From the NCBI RefSeq assembly GCF_003460605.1, contig NZ_QTVN01000021.1:11732-75731 (forward strand): a DNA stretch of 64,000 nt, written 5' to 3'. A program made the position numbers and the translations under genes. Below, one piece after another: positions 8,544 through 17,577 of the stretch. Source of the stretch: Ruminococcus sp. AF31-8BH (GTDB lineage Bacteria > Bacillota > Clostridia > Lachnospirales > Lachnospiraceae). The notes under the pieces were generated by a model. That model saw nothing but the letters and a program-made list of their open reading frames with translations. It was not told where the DNA came from and did not search any database. The stretch's first letter is position 1. Each line of letters begins with the position of its first letter.

Positions 8544-9659
8544 ATGAGAGAAAATGAGAAAATAGCAGAAGTATTTGGCAAACTGGTATCCATTGATTCC
8601 CCATCCTTAAAGGAACGGGAGATGGCAGACTACCTGAAGAAATTATTTGGAGAAATCGGCGTAGAGCTGGAGGAGGACCAGACCGGAGAGGCAACAGGGT
8701 CCAATGCAGGCAATCTTTTTGCCCGGCTGGAAGGGGAGGCTGGATCAGAACCTTTGCTTCTTGGCGTGCATATGGATACAGTAGAGCCTTCCCGGAACAA
8801 AAAAGCGGTGTTTCACCCGGACGGAACTGTGACAAGCAACGGAACTACAGTCCTTGGTGCAGACGACCTTGCCGGTGTTACCGCAATCTATGAGGCAGTC
8901 CGCTATCTGAAAGAGAAGAACATTCCTCACAGGACGGTGGAGATTTTGATCACAACCGGGGAAGAGCTGTACTGCAAAGGAGCAAATGCTTTCGATTACA
9001 GCAAAGTCCGCTCCAAAGGGGCTTACGCTTTGGATCTTAGCGGCAAAATCGGAGCAGCCGCTTACGCTGCCCCAACTTTAATTTCTTTTTCTGCCTCTGT
9101 AAAGGGAAAGGCTGCCCACGCCGGATTTTACCCGGAAAAAGGAATCAACAGCATCCAGGCAGCAGCCAAAGCCATCGCCAGACTTCCCCAGGGCAGGATC
9201 GATGAAAATACAACTGCCAACATCGGTGTTTTTGCAGGGGGAACAGGAACCAACATTGTACCAGAAGCCTGCACGGCGAAAGGGGAGATCCGCAGTCTGA
9301 ATCATGAGATTGCCATGAAGCTTCTTAAGGAGTACCATGAGATTTTCCAGGAAGAGGCAGAGAAGGCCAGAGCAGCGCTTGAATGGGAAGAAAAGCTGAA
9401 TATTATTGCATATGAGACGGATCTTGGCGGAAAAGCTGCAGAAAATTACAGGAAAGCAGTGGAAAAAACAGGCCTTGAGCCAGAATTCGAGAAAACCTTC
9501 GGGGGAAGCGACAACAATGTGTTTGCTCAGCACGGAATCGAAGGGCTGGTAATCGCCACCTCCATGAACCAGGTGCACAGCTGCAGCGAATACTGCAGCA
9601 TCCCGGAAATACGGCAGGTGTCTGAGATTCTGGTAAACCTCTGCACCGCAGAAAAATGA
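8544..9659 (+). CDS. M20 family metallopeptidase (PepT-like)
   Basis: A 371-residue cytoplasmic zinc peptidase of the M20 family. Metal ligands and catalytic residues are visible in the usual order: GVHMDTVEPS (His, catalytic Asp; around residues 73-82), LGADDLAGVT (bridging Asp, around 102-111), ITTGEELYCKG (catalytic Glu-Glu, around 133-143), ALDLSG (Asp), and a late His in NQVHSCSEYCS. The lid domain lies between (KGKAAHAGFYPEKG). The family removes N-terminal residues from peptides or deacylates amino acids. No good ribosome binding site lies just before ATG 8544; the nearest one is before the terminator hairpin. The gene may belong functionally to the upstream uptake operon, for instance to deacylate or hydrolyse the imported substrate. 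Confidence 0.85.
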   Translation: MRENEKIAEVFGKLVSIDSPSLKEREMADYLKKLFGEIGVELEEDQTGEATGSNAGNLFARLEGEAGSEPLLLGVHMDTVEPSRNKKAVFHPDGTVTSNGTTVLGADDLAGVTAIYEAVRYLKEKNIPHRTVEILITTGEELYCKGANAFDYSKVRSKGAYALDLSGKIGAAAYAAPTLISFSASVKGKAAHAGFYPEKGINSIQAAAKAIARLPQGRIDENTTANIGVFAGGTGTNIVPEACTAKGEIRSLNHEIAMKLLKEYHEIFQEEAEKARAALEWEEKLNIIAYETDLGGKAAENYRKAVEKTGLEPEFEKTFGGSDNNVFAQHGIEGLVIATSMNQVHSCSEYCSIPEIRQVSEILVNLCTAEK

Positions 9660-9829
9660 CAGACATCCTGCCAATGAAAGGCTGGAAAGATATGGATAGA
9701 GAAAAATACAGGCGGGACTATCATTTGTGGTAATATTCTAGTATAATATTACGAAAACCCGGGCAGCAGTTCCGGGGATGATGATTGTGGTCAGCAATCG
9801 ACTTTCTTTTTGGGAAAGGAGGGGCTTGT

Positions 9830-11581
9830 ATGGAGAAAGGGGTTCCGGTTTCTGTCTGGCCAGAGTGGCAGCTTGTAGAGAAAATAGGGGAAGGCTCTTT
9901 TGGGAAAGTATATAAGGCGCAGCGGACAGAGCGTGGACGCACTTTTTATTCGGCCATTAAGATTATATCGATTCCCGGTAATAAGGGAGAGCTTGACAGC
10001 GTAAGATCAGAGATGAATGATGAGCAGTCTACCAGAGAATATTTTCGAAACCTGGTGGAGGACTGCGTTCAGGAAATATATACGATGGAGCATTTCTGCG
10101 GAAATTCCCATATTGTATCCTTTGAAGATTTTAAAGTGGTGGAATATCTGGACGAGATCGGCTGGGATATTTACATCCGAATGGAATATCTGACCAGTTT
10201 TATGGATTACTGCACAGGCAAGGAGCTTACTGAGAAAGAGGTAATGAAACTTGGCTGTGATCTTAGCATGGCATTAATTTACTGCCGGAAGCTGAATATT
10301 ATTCACAGGGATGTAAAGCCGGAGAATATTTTTGTATCCAGATTCGGTGACTTTAAGCTGGGAGATTTTGGAATTGCCAGAGAGCAGGCGCACACAGTGG
10401 GGAATATGTCCAAGAAGGGTACCTACTCCTACATGGCACCTGAGATTTATAAAGGTGAGAAATACGACAGCAGCATTGATATCTATTCCCTTGGAATCGT
10501 GCTATATAAGCTGATGAACCAGAACAGGCTTCCGTTTCTGTCTCTGGATAAGCAGCTGATTACCTATCGGGATAAGGAGAATGCACTGGCACGGCGCATG
10601 GCCGGGGAGAAGATGCCGGCACCATCCCGGGCAAGCGCTGCCTTTTCCCATATTATACTGAAGGCATGTGCCTATGATCCACAGAAGCGTTACCGGAAAC
10701 CGGAGGATATGCTTCAGGATCTGGAAAGCCTGCGGATCGCACCTGTGAATGCAGCCAAGGAGTGGGAACGCTCCCAGTGGCAGCTGGCTGATGCCCGTGA
10801 TATAGAGCAGCGGCACCAGAAGAATTATGTGGTGGAAGAACCAGGTGCTGAGAAAATGGAACGGACCCAGGTGGCAGAAGAACCGCAGATTGAGAAAGCC
10901 ATCCGTCAGGAAGAAGAGAAGGAGAAAAAGAACTCCAGGGACGCAAAGGAGCCGAAGCCATCCAAAAGCCTTCGCAAAGAAGACAGATCAGAGGCAGCTT
11001 CCAGACAGAAGCGGCAGGCACCGCAGCAGGAGAGAAGGATTTCTCCATGGACCATTTCCATTGCGGTTGTGGTGCTGGCAGCATGCATTATTGTTGGCGT
11101 TTATGTGAAGCTGATTCATGACGAGGACCGGAAGGCACAGAACACCAACATGGTTATGGAAGTGCTGGAAGCCAATGACAACAGCACGGCTCAGATCGAT
11201 GATTTTTCCACAGCAATCCAGACCATTAAGGAACAGGCGAATACCATTGTGGAGGAACTGGCCGATTGTAAGGAAGTGGGCAAGGAAGGCGACCGACTTC
11301 GCTACTATGACAGCAACGGCAAACTTATAAAAGCACTGATCTATCCGGAAACTTCTGAGGACGGTGTTTATGAGGAATATTATTACTGGGATGAGAGACT
11401 GTTTTTTGCATACATATGGACCGGCAATAAAAAAGAACTTTATTATTATGATAAGCGCGGCAAGATGATCCGCTGGATCGATACGGACGGCGTTGTCCAT
11501 GACAAGGAAAATGACAGTACAGAGTATACCAAGCGCGGAGAGAAATACTGGAAAAATGCTCTGGAACAGCTGGATGAATAG
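9830..11581 (+). CDS. Eukaryotic-type Ser/Thr protein kinase with transmembrane anchor
   Basis: A 583-residue membrane protein. The N-terminal kinase domain (residues ~12-310) has the glycine loop GEGSFGKVYKA, the lysine in SAIKII (about 44), HRDVKPEN (about 161), GDFGIA (about 179) and the YMAPE anchor, so it looks catalytically intact. An Arg/Lys/Glu-rich linker follows, then one membrane helix (residues ~405-427, IAVVVLAACIIVGVYV) and a ~155-residue outer region with YYDKRGKMIRWIDTDG-like tyrosine-rich repeats rather than PASTA domains. The start at ATG 9830 follows AAAGGAGGGG; an earlier in-frame ATG at 9785 does not. It is followed 14 bases later by a PP2C phosphatase, its likely antagonist. 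The outer region is probably a sensor of unknown ligand. Confidence 0.92.
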   Translation: MEKGVPVSVWPEWQLVEKIGEGSFGKVYKAQRTERGRTFYSAIKIISIPGNKGELDSVRSEMNDEQSTREYFRNLVEDCVQEIYTMEHFCGNSHIVSFEDFKVVEYLDEIGWDIYIRMEYLTSFMDYCTGKELTEKEVMKLGCDLSMALIYCRKLNIIHRDVKPENIFVSRFGDFKLGDFGIAREQAHTVGNMSKKGTYSYMAPEIYKGEKYDSSIDIYSLGIVLYKLMNQNRLPFLSLDKQLITYRDKENALARRMAGEKMPAPSRASAAFSHIILKACAYDPQKRYRKPEDMLQDLESLRIAPVNAAKEWERSQWQLADARDIEQRHQKNYVVEEPGAEKMERTQVAEEPQIEKAIRQEEEKEKKNSRDAKEPKPSKSLRKEDRSEAASRQKRQAPQQERRISPWTISIAVVVLAACIIVGVYVKLIHDEDRKAQNTNMVMEVLEANDNSTAQIDDFSTAIQTIKEQANTIVEELADCKEVGKEGDRLRYYDSNGKLIKALIYPETSEDGVYEEYYYWDERLFFAYIWTGNKKELYYYDKRGKMIRWIDTDGVVHDKENDSTEYTKRGEKYWKNALEQLDE

Positions 11582-11595
11582 CGAAGAGGAATCAT

Positions 11596-12420
11596 ATGAC
11601 ATACCGTATTAATTATGCTTATACCTGCCATGCGGGGAAAGTGCGATCAAATAATGAAGATAATTTCTGGTGCTGTGGGGAGATTCTTCCGTCCCAGAAT
11701 CTGGGAATGCAGGAAGTGCGCGGCGGTGAGCGGCTTCGGGAGAGCTTTCCGGTGCTGATCGTTTTCGATGGAATGGGAGGAGAGAGCCAGGGCGAGATGG
11801 CAGCTTATCTGGCGTCCCAGGAATTCGGGAAATACTATGGACAAAATAAGGGGAAGCTGCGCAGACAGCCGGAGAATTTTCTTCTGGAGGCCTGCCAGAT
11901 TATGAATCAGGCAGTGTGCAGCTACAGCGCAAGCAACCGGATCAATGCCATGGGAACGACCATGGCGATGATCGTGTTTGCCAGGAAGTCTGTCTATATC
12001 TGTAATCTTGGGGACAGCCGGATCTATCAGCAGAGCCAGGGGCAGATCCGGCAGATTTCCAGTGATCATGTTCTGAGAAGCTATATGTTTGGGAAAGCTC
12101 CTCTGACCCAGTTTCTGGGAGTGGAGGAAAGCGAGATGAAGCTGGAACCTTCTGTAAAGGCTCTGGAATATCAGGAGGGAGACCGTTATCTTCTCTGTTC
12201 AGACGGGGTGACCGATATGCTTTCGGATAAGGAAATCGAAACGGCTATGGCTTCCGGCGAATCTGTTGGAGACACGGTGCAGATTCTTATGGATCAGGTT
12301 CTGGAGAAAGGCGCCAGAGACAATACCACGATCATTCTCTGTGAAATCCAGCGTGAGAATCATCCGCTCAGAGCCTGGCTGCGCCAGAACAAAAAAGAAA
12401 ATGAAGGTGATGTATTATGA
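11596..12420 (+). CDS. PP2C family Ser/Thr phosphatase
   Basis: A 274-residue soluble PP2C-type phosphatase that should reverse the adjacent kinase. Metal-binding motifs are present: RSNNEDNFW (around residue 18-26), FDGMGGESQGE (around 57-67), the core GTTMAMIV and NLGDSRIY (around 118-140), LLCSDGVTDML (around 201-211) and the final Asp in GARDNTTIILCE. Two inserted stretches near the N terminus (the EVRGGERLRE region) are longer than in minimal PrpC proteins. It lies 14 bases after the kinase and overlaps the next gene by 4 bases (ATGA), so the three are one operon. Confidence 0.93.
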   Translation: MTYRINYAYTCHAGKVRSNNEDNFWCCGEILPSQNLGMQEVRGGERLRESFPVLIVFDGMGGESQGEMAAYLASQEFGKYYGQNKGKLRRQPENFLLEACQIMNQAVCSYSASNRINAMGTTMAMIVFARKSVYICNLGDSRIYQQSQGQIRQISSDHVLRSYMFGKAPLTQFLGVEESEMKLEPSVKALEYQEGDRYLLCSDGVTDMLSDKEIETAMASGESVGDTVQILMDQVLEKGARDNTTIILCEIQRENHPLRAWLRQNKKENEGDVL

Positions 12421-13655
12421 AAAATCGTATGCAGGATCTTGATTTCGAACAGACTGTGGCATTTGACGCAGTGAAAGATTTTGAATTTACCAGAAGGGCG
12501 GCGCAAAGGTTCCGGCAGGTGGTGAGCCTGGAGAGCTTTGAAGATGAAGATGCAGAAGTGATCTTCCATTATCTCTACAAGGAGATGGAGCTGGTTTCCT
12601 TTGGAGATCATCTGAAGAGATATATTTATGAGCGTGCAGGCCTTGAGGAGCCTTACGGGGAAGTGCCCCAGGAGATATACAGGGATATTGCGGTGGAATC
12701 CTTTAAGGAAACTTATACGCCCAAGTCCATGAACCCTACTTCTACCAAGCTTCCGGCACTGGTGAATAACTGGCTGACCCAGGCTTCTGTGAAGAGAGAG
12801 ACGGTTTTTCTTCTGGGCTTTGGGCTTCGCATGAGTGCAGAGGATGTATCGGATTTCCTTACCAGAGTGCTCAAGGAGCAGGATTTTGATTTTCACAATC
12901 CGGAGGAGGTAATCTACTGGTACTGCTACAGCAGGCAGCTTCCCTACAGCAAGGCAGAAGAGTACAAAGATCGCTATAAGACCATAGAGCCAGCAGCTCA
13001 TAATGATATTGTGGCAGAAGCGATGAGCGGGAAGTTTATCATTGATACAGAGAAGAAGCTTCTTCAATATCTAGCATGCCTGAAAGCCGGATGGGACGAT
13101 CCTATGAACGAGAAGAGTCAGGCTTTCCAGGAATTTCAGCGGCTTTTGCAGCGCGCAAAGGAAATTATTGCAGCCATGTACCAGAAGGATGAGGAGGAGA
13201 AGGGACGGAATAAGATCTGGAAAGCAGAGAATATCACGCCCTCTGATCTTGAGAAGGTAATCTGCAATGGTATTCCTATCAACCGTATGGGAAACCTGAA
13301 GAAAATGTCTGCTTCCATTCTGGCCAAGCATTTCAGTCAGAAGCGTTTCAGCAGGCAGAGAATTACCAATATTCTGAACCACAAATTCCCGGTGGAGCGT
13401 TTTGACCTTCTCACAATCGAATTCTTTATTGTGTCCCAGGAGATGGAGGATGACGATCCCTATGACCGTTACCATCATTTTATAGAAGAAGCCCAGGGCA
13501 TTCTGAAGAAATGCGGAATGAGTGAGATTTATATTGTGAATCCGTATGAGTGCTTTTTGCTGATGTGTCTGCTTACAGACTGTCCGCTGGCAGTGTTCTC
13601 CGAGATATGGGAGAAATCCTATGAAGAGGGAGAAGATGAGGGGAAAGCGGAGTAA
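12417..13655 (+). CDS. Unknown protein of the kinase-phosphatase operon
   Basis: A 412-residue protein I do not recognise. It has no signal peptide or membrane helix and looks mostly alpha-helical and cytoplasmic. Visible blocks are an acidic and aromatic N terminus (residues 1-60), a central stretch resembling part of a small helical HTH-like fold (VFLLGFGLRMSAEDVSDFL, about 125-143), and a C-terminal region with a conserved-looking LTIEFFIVSQE. The ATG overlaps the phosphatase stop (ATGA), so translation is coupled. By position it is the best candidate substrate or effector of the kinase/phosphatase pair; that is inference from operon structure only. The gene is followed by a long inverted repeat. 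Confidence 0.75.
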   Translation: MKNRMQDLDFEQTVAFDAVKDFEFTRRAAQRFRQVVSLESFEDEDAEVIFHYLYKEMELVSFGDHLKRYIYERAGLEEPYGEVPQEIYRDIAVESFKETYTPKSMNPTSTKLPALVNNWLTQASVKRETVFLLGFGLRMSAEDVSDFLTRVLKEQDFDFHNPEEVIYWYCYSRQLPYSKAEEYKDRYKTIEPAAHNDIVAEAMSGKFIIDTEKKLLQYLACLKAGWDDPMNEKSQAFQEFQRLLQRAKEIIAAMYQKDEEEKGRNKIWKAENITPSDLEKVICNGIPINRMGNLKKMSASILAKHFSQKRFSRQRITNILNHKFPVERFDLLTIEFFIVSQEMEDDDPYDRYHHFIEEAQGILKKCGMSEIYIVNPYECFLLMCLLTDCPLAVFSEIWEKSYEEGEDEGKAE

Positions 13656-13693
13656 GGGGACGCAGCGGTCAACGGCTAAAAAATAAGATGAGT

Positions 13694-13782
13694 CAATATA
13701 AAAAGAACCATGAAACTGTGCTGTCTCAAAAGCTTAGAATTTTGAGGACGGTTTACATTGTATCATGGTTCTTTTTATATTG
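13694..13782. repeat. 20-bp perfect inverted repeat between convergent genes
   Basis: The arms are at 13694-13713 (CAATATAAAAAGAACCATGA) and 13763-13782 (its exact reverse complement), separated by 49 bases. It lies between the ends of the kinase operon and the minus-strand serine hydrolase. The arms contain an A/T-rich run but not a classic GC stem plus U-tract. It could be a bidirectional terminator or the remains of a miniature transposable element. Confidence 0.7.
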
Positions 13783-13846
13783 CGATGGATGAAAAATCAG
13801 ACACTTTTTGAAAAATCTTTCATGTTTTCATGTTAAGCATTGCGTC

Positions 13847-15043
13847 TCAGCCATTATAAGTCAGATAAATGGTTCTGCTTAACTGGGCGATGGTACTTTG
13901 CGCGGCAGCAGTATCGGTAAGATTCTCTGAAAGAAAACAGATTACAAGGTCATTGCCGGAATTGGTATCATAGAGGATTCCGGCATCATTTTCCACATTG
14001 GAAAGCTCGCCGGTTTTGTTGGCAACCTTTACGCCTTCCGGAAGGTCTGCCGGAATCTTGTTGCTGCGCTGCTGCTGTTTCAGAAGTGCATACATGTCCT
14101 CTGCGTGTGCCAGAATCGGATCACTGGAGGTATCTGCACAGCTCTGATAGATTTTCTTCAGGAATTTTCCGCAGTCGTAAGCGGAAGTGTAGTTATCCCC
14201 GAACTCGTTGCTGGCAAGAAGAAGCCGGCCCATGGAGGTGCTGTTATATCCATGTTCTGTACAGAAGCTGTTGACTTTCTCCATACCTGCACTGCTGTCA
14301 CCGCCGCCAAGGCAGGACACCAGGCTGTTGGCAGCGTCATTGTCGCTGACGGTGATCATAGGCAGCAGATATCCATCAATGGTCTGCGCCCCGTACTGCT
14401 GGGTCAGGCTGTCGTAATTTTCATATACAGCACCCATAATGTAAAGCTTGATCAGACTTGCCGCCTGCATGGAAAAATCATTGATGGTGCCTTCTGACCC
14501 GCCGGACAGGTCACAGATGTAGACGCTCCAGGAGCCATTGGAGACGGGCAGTGCCAAACGGATCTGTGCAAGGAGGTCTTCCATGGTCTGGTCCGCTTTA
14601 TTGTCAAAAACAGAATTGCCCTGCGATGGGGAAATGGCGCCGTCTTCGGCATTGGCTTCAGGTGTATTAGCATGTGCTTCTGACGGCTGGGAACTGTCAT
14701 CTGGCGCAGGTTCCGGCTGATCGGCAGACGGATCCTGGCTGGCATCTGCCTGCTCCGGAGCCTGTGTCACTGGCATAGGGCCGGCGCTTTCTCTTTCCGA
14801 AAAGCCTTCCGGTGAATCAGAAGCATCCGCAATATCTCCGGAAGTAAATCCGTCATCAGCCTCTGCATCGCCAGAGGTGAACCCATCTTCCTCCCTGGCA
14901 CTGGCGGTCTGGATTTCTGTCTGCGTGCTGGTGGAAACATTTTGCTGGCGAACGGTGAAATAAATAATTAATAAAATAAGGATTACAGCAATCGCGCTGA
15001 GAAGCATCAGCAAATAAGAAGAAGCTGGCCGTTTCTTTTTCAT
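13847..15043 (-). CDS. Membrane-anchored serine hydrolase, class A beta-lactamase-like
   Basis: A 398-residue protein with a short basic N terminus, one membrane helix (residues ~7-28), and a ~130-residue Ser/Asp/Glu/Pro-rich spacer containing a duplicated DGFTSGD motif. The C-terminal ~220 residues form a beta-lactamase2/transpeptidase-type domain. The nucleophile is probably the Ser of ASLIKLYI (SxxK motif), with VSDNDAAN as the SxN-like motif and ANKTGEL as the KTG motif, so all three active-site elements are present. It is likely an extracytoplasmic cell-wall hydrolase or peptidase; a true beta-lactamase activity is not implied. It overlaps the amidase stop by one base (TGATG), so the two form an operon. 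Confidence 0.85.
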   Translation of the reverse strand: MKKKRPASSYLLMLLSAIAVILILLIIYFTVRQQNVSTSTQTEIQTASAREEDGFTSGDAEADDGFTSGDIADASDSPEGFSERESAGPMPVTQAPEQADASQDPSADQPEPAPDDSSQPSEAHANTPEANAEDGAISPSQGNSVFDNKADQTMEDLLAQIRLALPVSNGSWSVYICDLSGGSEGTINDFSMQAASLIKLYIMGAVYENYDSLTQQYGAQTIDGYLLPMITVSDNDAANSLVSCLGGGDSSAGMEKVNSFCTEHGYNSTSMGRLLLASNEFGDNYTSAYDCGKFLKKIYQSCADTSSDPILAHAEDMYALLKQQQRSNKIPADLPEGVKVANKTGELSNVENDAGILYDTNSGNDLVICFLSENLTDTAAAQSTIAQLSRTIYLTYNG

Positions 15044-15846
15044 CAGTTTTCTACATCCTTTCCGACGGATTCAAAATAAGAATCGATACCGTCTGCAATT
15101 CCTGTGACCATGGTATCCTGAAAATCAGGATCGCTCATCTGAAGGTCATCATGTTCGTTTGTCATAAATCCCATTTCCAGAATGGTGACTGGGATGGTGC
15201 TCCAGTTGATTCCGGTCATATTATCTGCATAGGTAACTCCCCGGTTGTCAAATTCAGTTGCCTGGCAGTAGGAGTCCAGAACACACTGGGAAAGCAGATT
15301 GGACTGTTCATAGAGGGAAGCAACATAAGGGTTGGCAGAAGAGGGAGAAATGGTAAGGGCACCGGAGGCAGCAGAAGAATCAGCCCCGTTGGCATGGATC
15401 CGCACACAGATTTCCGCGCCCTGCTCAGCGGCATATTCTGCACGCTCTTTATTGCTGATCGCTGTGTCGTTATCTCTTCTGGTAAGCACAACGATGTAGC
15501 CGCGGTCTGTAAGCTCCTGTTCCAGCTTCAGGGAAACGTCCAGATTCAGCTGGTATTCTCCAAGCCCGGTGAAAGCCCCCTGGGTACCCGTGGAAGCCTT
15601 CGCCTTCATTTCTGTGGAGCCAGGTCCGAGAGGCTCTAAGGCGCTCATATCTACATTCGGTCCTTGATGCCCGGGATCAATTGCCACAGTGTGACTGTCC
15701 GTCTGGGAAAGCTGCTGGTCTGTTTCGGCAGTTTCGGCGCAAACGGTATGTATAGAACCTGGAATCATGCCCCATAATAGAGAAGAGAGCAAAAAAGAAG
15801 TTTTTATAAGATGCTTATGATAAGGTTTTACAAAATGCAAAGACAT
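15043..15846 (-). CDS. N-acetylmuramoyl-L-alanine amidase (Amidase_3)
   Basis: A 267-residue secreted cell-wall amidase. A signal peptide (basic start, hydrophobic core, cleavage near VCAE) precedes a zinc amidase domain: VAIDPGHQGPN (first zinc His, about residue 65), the Glu in GEYQLNLDVSLKLEQEL, VRIHANGADS (second His) and the catalytic Glu in PVTILEMGFMTN. The enzyme cuts the bond between muramic acid and the stem peptide. The start ATG at 15846 (minus) follows GGAAAGGGG; an upstream in-frame ATG at 15882 lacks this. It is co-transcribed with the serine hydrolase, suggesting joint cell-wall remodelling. Confidence 0.9.
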   Translation of the reverse strand: MSLHFVKPYHKHLIKTSFLLSSLLWGMIPGSIHTVCAETAETDQQLSQTDSHTVAIDPGHQGPNVDMSALEPLGPGSTEMKAKASTGTQGAFTGLGEYQLNLDVSLKLEQELTDRGYIVVLTRRDNDTAISNKERAEYAAEQGAEICVRIHANGADSSAASGALTISPSSANPYVASLYEQSNLLSQCVLDSYCQATEFDNRGVTYADNMTGINWSTIPVTILEMGFMTNEHDDLQMSDPDFQDTMVTGIADGIDSYFESVGKDVEN

Positions 15847-15930
15847 AGCATGTCCCCTTTCCGAGTATTTGCAGAATACCAAACTGTCAGGTTTTATTGG
15901 TGATACTGCAGTTGGGAAATCTTTTTACTT

Positions 15931-15959
15931 ATTATAATAACGCATAAATAGGAATGCAA
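15931..15959 (-). promoter_or_regulatory. Promoter of the amidase-serine hydrolase operon
   Basis: On the minus strand, TTGCAT (15954-15959) and TATAAT (15931-15936) are separated by 17 bases, about 85 bases before the amidase start. Confidence 0.7.
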
Positions 15960-16064
15960 TGTAAAGTTTGGTTTCTGTGAAAGGGGATGGGTTTGAAAAA
16001 TGTTTTTTCGAAAGCACATTTTAATAAGAAGAAAGCAGTACGTATTAAAACTTTACCGCAATAA

Positions 16065-16230
16065 CTAGAGCGTGTTTGAAAAATCATTCCCGCGATCTGC
16101 ACGCCCCACTTTGCGGTATATTTTGCCCGAATTCAGTTGCCGTAGCCCGCTACGGCGCCCTCATCCGGACAAAATCTCCCACAAATTGTGACGCACATCT
16201 TGCAGAAAGCCTTTTTCAAACACGCTCTAG
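16065..16230. repeat. Long palindromic intergenic element A (166 bp)
   Basis: Perfect 19-bp terminal inverted repeats CTAGAGCGTGTTTGAAAAA (16065-16083) and its complement (16212-16230) enclose further nested pairings (ATTTTG/CAAAAT) around a central stem GCCGTAG/CTACGGC. The whole segment can fold into one long imperfect hairpin. It encodes no protein. It resembles non-autonomous miniature transposons or BIME-type repeats. Confidence 0.7.
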
Positions 16231-16261
16231 CACAACGAAAATTAAGTAACCGCCATATTGA

Positions 16262-16352
16262 CTTGCCTGATTTTTCATATGCCGCGTTGCCGTCAGTCGC
16301 CGTAGCCAACGCTACGCCGCCATCCTCCGCCTTGCATATGAAAAAATAAGGA
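16262..16352. repeat. Palindromic intergenic element B (~90 bp)
   Basis: The arms TTTTTCATATG (16271-16281) and CATATGAAAAA (16335-16345) extend imperfectly outward (CCTGA/TAAGG). The centre has CGTAGC/GCTACG, the same type of core seen in element A. It lies between element A and the rpsL promoter, so two palindromes stand side by side. Confidence 0.55.
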
Positions 16353-16371
16353 AAAATTGCAGAAAAACACC

Positions 16372-16400
16372 TTGACAGAGATATGCAGACAGGATATAAT
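16372..16400 (+). promoter_or_regulatory. Strong sigma-A promoter of rpsL-rpsG-fusA
   Basis: A consensus TTGACA (16372-16377), 17-base spacer and consensus TATAAT (16395-16400). The ~105-base leader that follows contains a small hairpin (CCATAG/CTATGG, 16468-16485) before the rpsL ribosome binding site GGGAGGTG. Confidence 0.9.
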
Positions 16401-16511
16401 CAAAAAGCGTGCGAAATAAGGCATTTTTTTCCGCGCTTACTAAGATAATAGCAACCGCAAGGAAACCCCATAGAAGAATCTATGGAGAAATAAATCGGGA
16501 GGTGAAATGGA

Positions 16512-16931
16512 ATGCCAACATTCAACCAGTTAGTAAGAAAAGGACGCCAGACAGCTGTTAAGAAATCTACAGCTCCGGCTCTGCAGAGAACTTATAACTC
16601 TTTAAGAAAGAAAGCAGTTGAGCAGTCTGCACCACAGAAACGTGGCGTTTGCACAGCTGTTAAAACAGCTACTCCTAAGAAGCCTAACTCAGCTCTTAGA
16701 AAGATCGCCAGAGTTCGTCTTTCCAACGGAATCGAAGTAACAAGCTACATCCCAGGAGAAGGTCACAACCTTCAGGAGCATAGCGTTGTTCTGATCCGTG
16801 GAGGAAGGGTTAAGGACTTACCTGGTACAAGATACCACATCATCAGAGGTACTCTTGATACTGCAGGTGTTGCTAACAGAAAACAGGCCCGTTCTAAATA
16901 CGGCGCTAAGAGACCGAAAGTTAAGAAATAA
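16512..16931 (+). CDS. rpsL: 30S ribosomal protein S12
   Basis: A 139-residue S12 protein of the small-subunit decoding centre. The N terminus [12 protein letters not shown] and the conserved loops [19 protein letters not shown] and [25 protein letters not shown] are typical. Lys codons at the positions linked to streptomycin sensitivity are present ([13 protein letters not shown]). The start ATG follows a GGGAGGTGAAATGGA site. It is first in the str operon rpsL-rpsG-fusA. Confidence 0.98.
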   Translation: MPTFNQLVRKGRQTAVKKSTAPALQRTYNSLRKKAVEQSAPQKRGVCTAVKTATPKKPNSALRKIARVRLSNGIEVTSYIPGEGHNLQEHSVVLIRGGRVKDLPGTRYHIIRGTLDTAGVANRKQARSKYGAKRPKVKK

Positions 16932-17008
16932 TCCATCCGTATTACTGCGGAGACTATAGAGATTTGTACGGTATTCCATATACCCTGTCGGTTGCGGGTT
17001 AAATATAG

Positions 17009-17560
<552 letters not shown>

Positions 17561-17577
17561 TCAAGGAGGAAAATCCA

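Noticed and set aside
13847..15043. Resistance-type class A beta-lactamase
   Set aside because: The motifs SxxK, SxN-like and KTG are there, but the long linker, membrane anchor and operon with a cell-wall amidase favour a peptidoglycan-related hydrolase.
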